NCBI GenBank assembly: GCA_017962495.1
Contig: JAGCVH010000058.1
Location: 1 to 64,000, forward strand
Reading direction: 5' to 3'
Source of the DNA: Bacteroidaceae bacterium
Lineage (GTDB): Bacteria; Bacteroidota; Bacteroidia; Bacteroidales; Bacteroidaceae
DNA: 64,000 nt
A program made the translations under genes and the position numbers. Positions 17,683 to 27,002 of this stretch are shown piece by piece; the first letter of the stretch is position 1; each line of letters begins with the position of its first letter. The notes beneath the pieces were generated by a model that was not told the origin of the DNA, ran no database searches, and saw only the letters and a list, made by a program, of their open reading frames with translations.

Positions 17683-20085
17683 ATGTCACAATTCAGCATC
17701 AAACACCCCGAAAGCATGGGTGGCATGAACGAACGTATAAAGCGATTGCGCCAAGAAAGTATGGAAACCCCAACCACACTCTCCATCGAGCGTGCGCTTA
17801 TCGAAACTGCTTTTTATAAGCAGCACTATGGTACGATGCCCATTGCCGTATTGCGAGCCAAGAACTTCTATGAGATATGTAAGAAGAAGACTATTTACAT
17901 AGGAAGTGACGAATTGATCGTGGGCGAACGAGGTCCCGTCCCCAAGGCAGTACCCACTTTTCCAGAACTGACTTGTCACTCGGTAGAGGACTTACATACT
18001 CTTGATACACGTGAATTGCAATCGTATCATATCTCACAACAAGATATTGACACCTATGAGCAAGAGGTAATTCCCTATTGGAAGGGTAAGACCCAACGTG
18101 AGCGCATTTTTAATCACGTCAGCAAGGAATGGGAAGAGGCTTATCATGCAGGCGTATTTACGGAGTTCATGGAACAGCGTGCCGCAGGGCATACGGCTAT
18201 GGACGGCAAGATGTACCGCATCGGCTTGCTCGACTTGAAAGCGCGTATAGAGAAACGCATTAGTGAGTTGGATTACATCTACGACCCCGAGGCCACCGAC
18301 AAACAACAAGAGTTGGAGGCAATGGCTATTTCGTGTGATGCGGCTATCCTCTTTGCAGAGCGTCATGCGGAACTTGCTGAGCAAATGGCAAAGACGGAGA
18401 CCAATCCACAGCGTAAACGCGAGCTGGAGAAGATTGCCGATGTATGTCATCATGTGCCTGCTCATGCTCCTCGCGATTTATGGGAGGCCATCCAGATGTA
18501 TTGGTTTGTTCATCTGGGAACGGTAACTGAACTGAATGGTTGGGATTCTATGAACCCCGGACACATCGACCAGCATCTGTTTCCCTTCTACCAAAAAGGC
18601 ATTGAGGACGGGACGCTCACCCGTGAGCAGGCAAAGGAACTCATTTCATGTCTTTGGATTAAGTTCAACAACCAACCGGCTCCGCCCAAAGTGGGTGTAA
18701 CGGCATTGGAATCAGGAACGTACAACGACTTTACGAACATTAATATCGGAGGAGTTGATCGCGAAGGTAGGAGTGCTGCCAACGATATATCCTTCATGAT
18801 ACTTGAGATTCAAGAAGAGTTGCACGAACTGCAACCAGGTCTCTCCATCCATATAGCCGAGCAGACTCCCGACGAATTCCTGCTGGCAGGCATTCGTGTT
18901 ATTCGTCAGGGTCACGGCTATCCCTCTGTCTTCAATCCAGACACTTATGTTCGTGAAATGACTCGGGCGGGTAAGACGCTTGAGGATGCTCGCGAAGGCG
19001 GTTGTTCGGGTTGTATTGAGGTTGGAGCCTTTGGTAAGGAGGCCTATCTGCTTACGGGTTATCTGAACACACCAAAGATTCTGGAGATTACACTCAATAA
19101 TGGCATCGACCCGGAAACAGGCAAGAAACTTGGTTTGGAAACAGGTTCCCCTTGCGAGTTTAAGTCATTCGAGGAACTCTATGAGGCTTGGCATCGGCAG
19201 ATGGTATCCTTTGTCAACCTGAAGTTATCGGTCAACAACTACATCGAACGCATGTTCTCACTCTATGCCCCTGCCACATTCCTTAGTCTCTTCATCGACG
19301 ACTGCATTGACAAAGGTAAGGATTACTATAGCGGCGGAGCACGATACAATACCACTTACATCCAATGTACGGGACTTGGAACTATTACCGACTGCTTCAC
19401 TACACTAAAGAAACATGTCTTTGAGGATAAGCGTTATACGATGGAGCAAATCCTTAATGCCTGCAAGGACAATTGGGAGAACGAGGAGGTAATGCGCCAA
19501 TACATCCGTAACCATACACCTTTCTTTGGAAACGATGACGAGTATGCTGATGCCATAGCCGTTCGTGTATATGAAGACTTGGTTAAGGCCATAGAAGGTC
19601 GACCCAATACGCGAGGAGGGGAGACTCACCTGAATATGCTCTCCACGACTTGTCACAATTACTTTGGTTCGGTATGTGGAGCAACACCAAACGGCAGGTT
19701 CGCCTACTTTGCCATTAGCGATGGGACGTCTCCTTCTCATGGTAGTGACACACATGGACCTACGGCTGTTATCAAGTCACTTGGTAAGCTCGACCAAACG
19801 AAATCAGGAGGAACTCTGCTGAACGTGCGTTTTGTGCCTGCTTTGCTTAAGCGTGAGGAGGACATGAAGAAACTTGGAAACCTCATTCGTACTTACTTTA
19901 AGTTTGGTGGACATCATATCCAATTCAATATCGTTGATACAGCAACCCTGCTCGATGCACAGCAACATCCAGACCAGTATCGTGACTTGCTTGTGCGCGT
20001 TGCAGGATATAGCGATTATTTCAATGATATGACAGAGCAATTGCAAAACGAAATCATCGCTCGAACGGAGAATGAGGACCTTTAA
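17683..20085 (+). CDS. hypD: Glycyl radical enzyme, trans-4-hydroxy-L-proline dehydratase (HypD-like)
   Basis: An 800-residue oxygen-sensitive glycyl radical enzyme. HypD dehydrates trans-4-hydroxy-L-proline to pyrroline-5-carboxylate. The active-site loop reads GGCSGCIEVG, with the thiyl cysteine Cys444 and catalytic Glu446, as in the SGCVE motif of Clostridioides difficile HypD. The glycyl radical site is Gly775 in RVAGYSD. From memory, other segments also match HypD rather than pyruvate formate-lyase or glycerol dehydratase: FTEFMEQRAAGHT, TELNGWD, KFNNQPAPPKVG, GKEAYLLTGY. The activating enzyme is encoded 43 bp downstream. No P5C reductase (proC) is adjacent, unlike many hypD loci; pruA lies 16 kb upstream instead. 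Substrate assignment is by motif and remains unproven. Confidence 0.85.
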   Translation: MSQFSIKHPESMGGMNERIKRLRQESMETPTTLSIERALIETAFYKQHYGTMPIAVLRAKNFYEICKKKTIYIGSDELIVGERGPVPKAVPTFPELTCHSVEDLHTLDTRELQSYHISQQDIDTYEQEVIPYWKGKTQRERIFNHVSKEWEEAYHAGVFTEFMEQRAAGHTAMDGKMYRIGLLDLKARIEKRISELDYIYDPEATDKQQELEAMAISCDAAILFAERHAELAEQMAKTETNPQRKRELEKIADVCHHVPAHAPRDLWEAIQMYWFVHLGTVTELNGWDSMNPGHIDQHLFPFYQKGIEDGTLTREQAKELISCLWIKFNNQPAPPKVGVTALESGTYNDFTNINIGGVDREGRSAANDISFMILEIQEELHELQPGLSIHIAEQTPDEFLLAGIRVIRQGHGYPSVFNPDTYVREMTRAGKTLEDAREGGCSGCIEVGAFGKEAYLLTGYLNTPKILEITLNNGIDPETGKKLGLETGSPCEFKSFEELYEAWHRQMVSFVNLKLSVNNYIERMFSLYAPATFLSLFIDDCIDKGKDYYSGGARYNTTYIQCTGLGTITDCFTTLKKHVFEDKRYTMEQILNACKDNWENEEVMRQYIRNHTPFFGNDDEYADAIAVRVYEDLVKAIEGRPNTRGGETHLNMLSTTCHNYFGSVCGATPNGRFAYFAISDGTSPSHGSDTHGPTAVIKSLGKLDQTKSGGTLLNVRFVPALLKREEDMKKLGNLIRTYFKFGGHHIQFNIVDTATLLDAQQHPDQYRDLLVRVAGYSDYFNDMTEQLQNEIIARTENEDL

Positions 20086-20128
20086 GCAACGCTTTTAGAC
20101 ACTCACGCTCGACAGGATTAAATTATCT

Positions 20129-21028
20129 ATGCGTCTTCGTATCTTTGACATCAAACGCTATGCCATCCACGATGGGCCAGGCATTCGGACGACCATATTC
20201 CTAAAGGGTTGTCCGCTCAGATGTGTGTGGTGTCACAATCCCGAATCATGGAGTCTGCAATCGGAAAAGATTTACAGACAGCAAAGATGCATAGGTTGTG
20301 GTTCATGTGTGGAGGCGTGTCCCAATAAGGCCTTAGGGCTTACGGCGGAAGGCCTAAGGCTTACGGGCATCGAATGCAGGCGTTGTGGCAAGTGTGCCGA
20401 GGCTTGTCCTTCCAAGGCCTTAGAGATGTGTGGAAGCGAGTGGGAACTCGACGATTTGCTGGCAGAAGTTGAGAAGGAACGAGACGTAATGACCATTGGC
20501 GAAGGAGGGGTCACTCTCTGTGGAGGAGAACCGCTTATGCACGACATCGTGCCTTTGTTACAAGAGCTTGGCCTAAGGGGTTTTCATCGTGTGGTAGATA
20601 CTTCTCTTTACGCGTCCGAGCAAGTGGTTCGTCGTGTGGCAGAGGAGTGCGAATTGTTCCTCGTTGATATAAAGCTGATGGACAATGAGAAGCATCGCCA
20701 ATATACGGGCGTTTCCAACCAAATCATCCTTGACAATATCCGTTTGCTTGCCCGTATGGGTAAGCCCTTCCTTGTGCGTATTCCCCTTATAGAAGGCGTT
20801 AACGCCGATGAGGACAATATTGATGCTACGGCACGCTTCCTTGCCGAATTACCCATGAAAGTGATGGTGGAGCTTTTGCCTTACCACGATGTGGGCAAGG
20901 ATAAGCATCGCAGGCTTTGGAGTCAATATAATCCTGATAACTATACAATGGATAAACCCGATGAAAACACAATTCAGCGATGCATCGGGCAATTTTCGCA
21001 GTACGGCATTGAAGCACGCGAAGGTTAA
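20129..21028 (+). CDS. hypE: Glycyl radical enzyme activase (radical SAM, HypE-like)
   Basis: A 299-residue activating enzyme that uses S-adenosylmethionine and a 4Fe-4S cluster to generate the glycyl radical on its partner. The radical-SAM motif is C28-x3-C32-x2-C35 (GCPLRCVWC). An insert of two ferredoxin-type clusters follows (CIGCGSCVEAC and CRRCGKCAEAC), as usual for activases of non-PFL glycyl radical enzymes. It sits directly after hypD. Between the two ferredoxin motifs the DNA (20327-20370) is a 22-bp duplication resembling intergenic repeats elsewhere in this window, yet the frame and protein length look normal. The 3' end overlaps the convergent dnaG by 4 bp. Confidence 0.9.
   Translation: MRLRIFDIKRYAIHDGPGIRTTIFLKGCPLRCVWCHNPESWSLQSEKIYRQQRCIGCGSCVEACPNKALGLTAEGLRLTGIECRRCGKCAEACPSKALEMCGSEWELDDLLAEVEKERDVMTIGEGGVTLCGGEPLMHDIVPLLQELGLRGFHRVVDTSLYASEQVVRRVAEECELFLVDIKLMDNEKHRQYTGVSNQIILDNIRLLARMGKPFLVRIPLIEGVNADEDNIDATARFLAELPMKVMVELLPYHDVGKDKHRRLWSQYNPDNYTMDKPDENTIQRCIGQFSQYGIEAREG
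20327..20370 (+). repeat. 22-bp duplication inside hypE
   Basis: Two adjacent units start AAGGCCTTAGGGCTTACG and AAGGCCTAAGGCTTACGG, 22 bp apart. They encode the linker between the two ferredoxin clusters. The sequence resembles the intergenic arrays near 26867 and 45518, including a following ATCGAA. Confidence 0.6.
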
Positions 21029-23172
21029 TTCATTGTTCCGCCTCCCTGCTGGAGAGTGAGTTTTTGTTCTGCTTCCTTTAATTGTTTGAGTTGCATCAAG
21101 ATCTCGAGTTGTTGCTTGGGGTCTTTCGCAAGAGTGGGGTCTTGCAATTGTCGCATGACCTTTTGAAGCCTTTGTCGGATAATCTCCAATTTATAGTCGG
21201 CCAGAATGTGATTAGTGAGCTGTAGGTAATATTCGGGATCGTAATTGTTTTCCTTACTTACATTGTGCATTCTGCTCAAAGGTTCGGGGTCGGTTCCTAA
21301 CTCGAACGCGAGTGCATTGATTTGCGGGTCGGGGTAATTGAGCAAGTATCGCTCGGCCACAAAGCCTTCATTACTAATGCATGAAAGAACGGCTTGAAGC
21401 AAACTTTGATGGAGGGGAACCAATAACGATAATCCGTCTTGCTGAAGAGCCATATCGATGCATTCCACTACGGTAATGGGTCGTTGTGTTCCGTCCTCTT
21501 CCGTTATTTCTCCAATCTTTTGTTCGCCAAACCGGACGATTAGTCGCATCAGCTCTCGTTCCTTCTGTTCAAGGCGTTTCTCTTCTCGTGTACGGATGCT
21601 TTGAACGAAAGGCTCATAAGGATTATCGGTTGGAGGAGGCACTTCTCCATTATTTCCTTGCCCACCTATTGGGGTATCATTTATGTTGGGCAATGGTGGA
21701 CGGTCTCCGTCAGAAGGAGGCGCGTCCTCAGCTTTTGGCAGGTTCCTTCTTGCTCGTTCCCTTTCGCGTTGTTTTTCAGTCTCCTCTTGATTGGCTTGCA
21801 CCTGGTTCGCAACTGCCGAAGCAATAAGTCGCTCTTGCATCTGCATTGTGTTCGCCGTCTCTTGAACATAGACTGCCCGCGTTATCTCATTAGGTATAAC
21901 GGCAATGCTCTGAACTATATTATTCACAAGCTGGCTTTTCTTGACAGGATCGCCTTGGGCTTCTTCCAATAGAAGATTTGTCTTAAAACGGATGAAATCG
22001 ACCTGATGGTCGGCGAGATATTGCTGATACTCTTCGGCATTATGTTTGCGGGCAAACGAGTCTGGGTCATCCCCGTCGGGAAGCAGTAGCAGACGCACAT
22101 TCATCCCTTGTGCAAGCAACATGTCAATACCGCGTTGCGAAGCTTTGATGCCCGCTGCATCGCCATCGTAGATAACTGTTATGTTGTCGGTCAACCGATG
22201 GATGAGGCGAATCTGGTCGTCTGTCAGGGCTGTACCCGAGGAAGCAACCACATTCTCTATTCCGCTTTGGTGCATTGCCATTACGTCCGTGTAACCTTCG
22301 ACAAGGAAGCACAGGTCTTGCTTGCGTATGGCCATTTTGGCTTGAAATAGGCCGTAAAGTTCACGCTTCTTGGAGTAGATGATGCTTTCTGGAGAGTTTT
22401 GGTATTTTATATTTACTCCCTTCGTGGCTGCATCGAGTACGCGTCCTCCGAAACCCACAACCTTGCCCGACATCGTGAATATGGGGAAGATGACTCGTCC
22501 CCAATAGCGGTCACGCAAAGCCCCTTTCTCGTTGCGGATGGAGATACCAGTCCCGATACCCGATTCGGGATCGTTGGTGAGATACTTCTCTTGATAACCC
22601 GCCTTCAAAGCATCGGCACTCATGACTCCCATGCGCAAACGGACAGTCTCGCCCTCTTCGTCGGTTCGCTCCACGTCTATGTTCTTGTCGGGACAGAAAC
22701 CCAATTGGAACTTCTTGATAATATCGTCTCGGAAACCACGTTGGCGGAAGTAGGCCAATCCGATTGCGCGTCCGTCGGGTGTGTCATTCATCTGATGCTG
22801 GAACCATTCGTTTGCCCATTGATTGACAATAAACATCGATTCCCGATCGTCTTGGCGTTGGATGTCTTCCTTCGTCATCTCCTTCTCTTCGATAGTAATG
22901 CCGTACTTCTTGGCAAGATAGCGCAGAGCCTCGGGATAGGTTATCTGCTCATGCTCCATAATAAAGCCTACGGGATTGCCTCCCTTGCCACAGGCGAAGC
23001 ACTTGCAATAGTTCTTGGCAGGAGATACCATGAAGGAAGGCGTGCGGTCATCGTGGAAAGGGCAGAGCCCCTTGAGGTTGGCACCTGCACGCTTAAGTGT
23101 GACGAAGTCGGAAACGACGTCCACAATGTTCGCCGCATCCATTATCTTATTTATAGTCGCCCGATCAATCAT
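21025..23172 (-). CDS. dnaG: DNA primase
   Basis: Makes RNA primers for DNA replication. The 715-residue protein begins with the CHC2 zinc finger (CPFH...CKCFACGKGG), then the catalytic core and TOPRIM domain with VEGYTDV, YDGDAAG and GDDPDSF. A low-complexity, proline- and charge-rich linker (about residues 455-520: RERERARR, PPSDGDRPPLP, PPPTDNP) separates the core from the C-terminal helicase-interaction region. The start overlaps the stop of the upstream secreted-protein gene by 4 bp, and the stop overlaps hypE on the other strand by 4 bp. The arrangement S4 protein, secreted protein, dnaG looks like one minus-strand transcript. Confidence 0.95.
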   Translation of the reverse strand: MIDRATINKIMDAANIVDVVSDFVTLKRAGANLKGLCPFHDDRTPSFMVSPAKNYCKCFACGKGGNPVGFIMEHEQITYPEALRYLAKKYGITIEEKEMTKEDIQRQDDRESMFIVNQWANEWFQHQMNDTPDGRAIGLAYFRQRGFRDDIIKKFQLGFCPDKNIDVERTDEEGETVRLRMGVMSADALKAGYQEKYLTNDPESGIGTGISIRNEKGALRDRYWGRVIFPIFTMSGKVVGFGGRVLDAATKGVNIKYQNSPESIIYSKKRELYGLFQAKMAIRKQDLCFLVEGYTDVMAMHQSGIENVVASSGTALTDDQIRLIHRLTDNITVIYDGDAAGIKASQRGIDMLLAQGMNVRLLLLPDGDDPDSFARKHNAEEYQQYLADHQVDFIRFKTNLLLEEAQGDPVKKSQLVNNIVQSIAVIPNEITRAVYVQETANTMQMQERLIASAVANQVQANQEETEKQRERERARRNLPKAEDAPPSDGDRPPLPNINDTPIGGQGNNGEVPPPTDNPYEPFVQSIRTREEKRLEQKERELMRLIVRFGEQKIGEITEEDGTQRPITVVECIDMALQQDGLSLLVPLHQSLLQAVLSCISNEGFVAERYLLNYPDPQINALAFELGTDPEPLSRMHNVSKENNYDPEYYLQLTNHILADYKLEIIRQRLQKVMRQLQDPTLAKDPKQQLEILMQLKQLKEAEQKLTLQQGGGTMN

Positions 23173-26100
23173 CTTATCCTTTTCTTTCCGTTCTGTATGT
23201 ATAAACCACGAGGAAGGTTATCGTTATCTGCGACACGCACGCCACTAACGGTGTAGGTGCCGCTTGCGACGAAAGGGTTGCGCTTGAGTGCTTTTATGCC
23301 TGTCGTCACTTCACCGTTCTCTACATATACGCGGGTTTCCTTTCCCTTGGGAAGTGTAATGGTGTTGGTGTGTGCGCTTCCGTCCGAAATGATGGTGACA
23401 GTTGCCTGGCAATCACTATCCGCCGTCAGGAAGGCTACTTCGTTATTGTCTGCATCTTGCCGAGCCTTGATGCCATCGCCCTGAACGAATACCTTCAGCA
23501 CTTGGGCAACGCTATGGTTGGCTGTAGCATTGAAGTTTGCCGACGAACGATTATTGGTGATGGTGGTCTCACCCTCAAATACGGGAGCCCCCAATGGGCA
23601 GCTGATGTTGGAGAGCGAGGTTGCTGAGGTGGCTCCATAGAAGTGGGAGAGGAGCAGATAGCAAGTGCCATCGGGGTCGGGAACAATTGCTCCGTTCCAT
23701 CCGTTCGGAAGTGCTTCGACGAGGAGTTGCAGTTCTTCCTCCATGCGAGCGGTTTCCTTTGCCGATATGTTACTATAATAAATGATGTTGCGACGGTCGA
23801 CCGTCGTACCGTTGTTGAAGGTGCGGCTCTCGTTGGAGTAGGAAGGATAGAGTTTGGCCGTCATAATGCTGTTGTTTGCACTCTTATCTCCAAAGGCCAT
23901 AGCCTTGTTGCTCCGACTCACGAACCCAATCTCGTTGTCGATGTTCAACCAATTGGTTTGGAATTGCTGCAGGGAACTTCCGTCTAGCTGCTTGCGGCTA
24001 TCGTTGTAGTAAAGCGTTCGAAGGGTCTTGGTAAATTCGTCAACTGAAATGGCCATAAGTCCTCCGCGTTCGCCAGTAATCGTACCACTGCCCAAACCTC
24101 GGACAAAATCGAGATAGACAACGGCGTTGCCCGGTGAGGAATAGATGACAAAGCGATTGTCCAAGAGTTCGTCGTTGGTCTTAATCTCGCCATTCATCGT
24201 GTAAGCATCGCCCTTCAGGTCGTAGTTCCCGCTAATAACGGGTGTTGCATTTGTGCCTTTCCCGCTTACCGTGTACCATCCAAGGAAGTTGCCCGTATTG
24301 TTGGCGCGGTAGGGAACAATTATCTTGTTCTTATCCACTGAGTTCGAGGCGATGTAGCCGGTATAGCTCTTGAGTCCGGTACTCCACGAGAAGGTGGTGA
24401 AGCGGTCTTTCGTGAATGCCCGGACAACATTCTGGCAAGGCAGAATCTTAGCTTCGCTCCGAGCCGAACGGAATGCTTCCCAATCGGTAGGCTTGAGGTC
24501 GGCGGTGGAGTTGTGGAGGTGCATCAGGTAGGTCATCATCACTCGATGGGCTTCCACTCCCATTCGGCGAGCCTGCACATCGGGTCGGAGGAGCCACGAA
24601 CCGTCGCTTGTGGTCGTCTGGCGTGCTTTTATGTATTTGTAGGCAAGATTCTCGAGCATCAAGGCATTAGGGTCGCGCTGGTAGCACGCTTGTGTGGTGT
24701 ACGACGTAATTTGGTCGTAGAGGAAGAGACTCCAGTCGTTTCCGTTAGGCATTGCAAGTTCGCCATCGGTTAAGGCTAACCAGCAAAGCACACTGTCCAT
24801 AACTTCCTGATTGTTATGCATAAGTGCATTTGTCTTCCACTTTTCTTCGAAGCCTTGTCCCTTTTGGAACATCTGCAGGGCAAGTGCCGCTTCACCCAAC
24901 TCTTGCATAACCACGTTCTGATAGGAAGTATGGAACAAGTTGTGGTTCTGCAGGGTGTAGTCGTCATAGAGATTTTGTCCTTTGTAGAGGTTAGCTACGC
25001 TCTTTTGGTTAAACCAAGGGTCTATTGCCTGTCTATTCTGGGCGTCTTTGGCGTGACTATAGCTGTTGACGGCAAACTCCCTTAGGCGCTCGAACCACTT
25101 AGGTGCCAACTCATCGTTGGGGAACAAGCCCAAGGTTGCCGCCAGGACATCGGCTTCCCACCCGTTTTCCTCGGCTTTCGTGTCGCCGTTATAGCCTGTG
25201 GGGATAGAGCGATAGAGCTCGTAGTTGCATTCGGCCTTTAGCAAGTTGTAGATGTATCCCTTTTGCTCGTCGGAGAGCTTATCCCATTGGAAATAAGCAG
25301 AATAGGCCACCGACATTGCCCATAAGGATGATTCCCAAACGCGATCGCTCGTGCTGGTGCTTCCCCAATAGTCTCCGCCCGAGCAAACCTTCAGCTTATT
25401 GGCTTTATGCGTTGAGTAGGCAAAGACGAGCGTCTTCTTGGCGTAGTCCTCGATTATGTTCCAAGTGACTCCTGCGGGAAGGCTGATGCCGGCAGGCTTA
25501 GCATATTTGACGAGGAAAGCACATATCATGGAGAGGTCGGCATTGGTGCGGACACCGGCTTCATTGCTTGCCATCGTGCTCTCGCCTCGGAAACAGCCAC
25601 ATTCCTCGCCGATGCTATTGGGATACTGGCAGGCCTGATAGTCGTTGACCAAGTATGTACTGAAGCACGCGAGCATCTTCAGCAGGTCTGTCATCATTTC
25701 CTTCTCTTCGACGAACTTGTTCGTGACGACTCCCTCAGTTGGGGACTCCACGCTCTGTTCATCGGGTTCCTGTGGTTCGATGTATTCGTCCGATATCTTG
25801 GTTAGGGAGATCTTGTCGAGCATGACACACGACCCTCCGCTTTGCCAACTAATCTCGACACCCAGGGAAACGCTTTTCGCTTGCTTTATGCCGAATGTAA
25901 GAGTGCTTTCGGTCCATTGTCTGGTGGCAAAGATGCCTTGACTGCCTGCGTCGAAGGCAATCGTCTGACTGGCGTCGTCCGCTACGAGCGAGAGGGTGGA
26001 GGCGGCATTGTTGACGAAGGCAGAGCGGTGGGACACTTTCATTTCATAAGTGCCTTTCGATAGCGTAACCGCTTGTTTGAGCTGTGTGCTACCTGTTGAC

Positions 26101-26396
26101 CATCCCATTCGCAGGTAATAGGCTTGCTGGCCGTCGGCAATCGTTGTGACAAGTCCGAAATTGTTGTCGGTGTAACAACTCTTGGTAACAAGCAGGCGGG
26201 TTACTTCTGTGCCTGTCACGGTCCATCCTTTCGGGGCGTTGAGCGTATAGCCTCTAAGCCCGTCGGCGGAATTGTTGACAGCCTCGAGCTTGCTTGCGTC
26301 GTCTTCCTCAAAAGAGGGATTTGAAAGCGACACGTTTTGTGCCACCACGAAAGCAACATTGAGGAACAGGGCGAGTAAAAGCGTAAGTCGTTTCAT
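23169..26396 (-). CDS. Large secreted protein, possible polysaccharide-degrading enzyme
   Basis: A 1075-residue exported protein with a clear signal peptide (about residues 1-19, ending AFVVAQ). Residues about 20-205 look like a carbohydrate-binding jelly-roll (NPSFEEDDASK, ending VMLDKISLTKI). The middle (about 230-620) is helical and tryptophan-rich, suggesting an alpha/alpha toroid. The following part (about 640-1000) looks like beta-sandwich, as in polysaccharide lyases and some glycoside hydrolases. The last about 25 residues (VSGVRVADNDNLPRGLYIQNGKK) resemble the C-terminal sorting-type tails common on secreted Prevotella proteins. I cannot assign a family or catalytic residues. Odd context: it is wedged between dnaG (4-bp overlap) and an S4 RNA-binding gene (12-bp gap), with no PUL genes nearby. 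Confidence 0.6.
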   Translation of the reverse strand: MKRLTLLLALFLNVAFVVAQNVSLSNPSFEEDDASKLEAVNNSADGLRGYTLNAPKGWTVTGTEVTRLLVTKSCYTDNNFGLVTTIADGQQAYYLRMGWSTGSTQLKQAVTLSKGTYEMKVSHRSAFVNNAASTLSLVADDASQTIAFDAGSQGIFATRQWTESTLTFGIKQAKSVSLGVEISWQSGGSCVMLDKISLTKISDEYIEPQEPDEQSVESPTEGVVTNKFVEEKEMMTDLLKMLACFSTYLVNDYQACQYPNSIGEECGCFRGESTMASNEAGVRTNADLSMICAFLVKYAKPAGISLPAGVTWNIIEDYAKKTLVFAYSTHKANKLKVCSGGDYWGSTSTSDRVWESSLWAMSVAYSAYFQWDKLSDEQKGYIYNLLKAECNYELYRSIPTGYNGDTKAEENGWEADVLAATLGLFPNDELAPKWFERLREFAVNSYSHAKDAQNRQAIDPWFNQKSVANLYKGQNLYDDYTLQNHNLFHTSYQNVVMQELGEAALALQMFQKGQGFEEKWKTNALMHNNQEVMDSVLCWLALTDGELAMPNGNDWSLFLYDQITSYTTQACYQRDPNALMLENLAYKYIKARQTTTSDGSWLLRPDVQARRMGVEAHRVMMTYLMHLHNSTADLKPTDWEAFRSARSEAKILPCQNVVRAFTKDRFTTFSWSTGLKSYTGYIASNSVDKNKIIVPYRANNTGNFLGWYTVSGKGTNATPVISGNYDLKGDAYTMNGEIKTNDELLDNRFVIYSSPGNAVVYLDFVRGLGSGTITGERGGLMAISVDEFTKTLRTLYYNDSRKQLDGSSLQQFQTNWLNIDNEIGFVSRSNKAMAFGDKSANNSIMTAKLYPSYSNESRTFNNGTTVDRRNIIYYSNISAKETARMEEELQLLVEALPNGWNGAIVPDPDGTCYLLLSHFYGATSATSLSNISCPLGAPVFEGETTITNNRSSANFNATANHSVAQVLKVFVQGDGIKARQDADNNEVAFLTADSDCQATVTIISDGSAHTNTITLPKGKETRVYVENGEVTTGIKALKRNPFVASGTYTVSGVRVADNDNLPRGLYIQNGKKRIR

Positions 26397-26408
26397 ATTA
26401 TTGTGTAA

Positions 26409-26831
26409 TTATTCGTCGTCAAGGTCATAGTCGAAATCGGAAAAGAATATGGGTGTGTCCTCGTGAAAGTCGTCCAGCTGTCGGCGCTCTTTCTTCGTGG
26501 GTCGGCCGGTTCCTCGAGCCCTGTCGACAAAGCCGCTTATGCGACTCATCTCAAGGAGTTCGTATTGTTCGGGTGCGGTCACGTTCTCCAGCACCTCGGG
26601 GATGAGCTTTGCACCCACGCGATGCTCGATGGCTTGGAGGATGCGAAACGAGTAGGTGATGGGTGGCTTTTTGACGTCGACCACATCTCCGACCTTCACC
26701 ATACGCGAGGGCTTGAGCTGTGTGCCGCCCATGCTCACTTGCCCTTTCTTGCATGCGGCAACGGCTATGCTTCGCGTCTTGAAGATGCGAGCTGCCCATA
26801 ACCACTTGTCCACTCTTGCTTCCTGATTCAT
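26409..26831 (-). CDS. S4-domain RNA-binding protein (Hsp15/HslR-like)
   Basis: A 140-residue protein with an N-terminal S4 RNA-binding domain (RVDKWLWAARIFKTRSIAVAAC...GQVSMGGTQLKPSRMVKVGD). Hsp15-type proteins bind stalled large ribosomal subunits carrying nascent chains. The C-terminal tail is acidic (DFDYDLDDE), unlike the basic tail of E. coli Hsp15. In Bacteroidetes this gene usually lies near pth and rplY; here a repeat array and pepT intervene. Confidence 0.87.
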   Translation of the reverse strand: MNQEARVDKWLWAARIFKTRSIAVAACKKGQVSMGGTQLKPSRMVKVGDVVDVKKPPITYSFRILQAIEHRVGAKLIPEVLENVTAPEQYELLEMSRISGFVDRARGTGRPTKKERRQLDDFHEDTPIFFSDFDYDLDDE

Positions 26832-26866
26832 GTGTATCTAATCCTTTTATTAATTGGCCTTATGTC

Positions 26867-27002
26867 TTCCGTCGTAAGCCTTAGGCGTTCCGTCTTAACC
26901 CCTTAGGGCTTCCGGAATAAGGCCTTTGCCTTATCTTCATCGAACCTATGCTCGAGGTCCATCGAACCTATATTCGAAGTCCATCGAACCTATGTTCATT
27001 TC
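26867..27002. repeat. Intergenic degenerate tandem array, 22-bp period (array A)
   Basis: Between the S4 gene and pepT. Three units of 21-22 bp begin TTCCG (26867, 26888, 26910) and contain CCTTAGG-like cores. Then three 22-bp units begin CATCGAACCTA (26938, 26960, 26982), the first two with palindromic CTCGAG or TTCGAA centres. The last unit runs into the pepT stop codon. Confidence 0.75.

Noticed and set aside
17683-20085. Pyruvate formate-lyase or glycerol dehydratase
   Set aside because: Lacks the adjacent Cys-Cys active site of PFL; SGCIE, FTEFMEQRAAGHT and GKEAYLLTGY match HypD instead.
26867-27002. CRISPR array
   Set aside because: Units are only 22 bp, degenerate, and adjacent without unique spacers; no cas genes. 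The same reasoning excludes arrays B and C.
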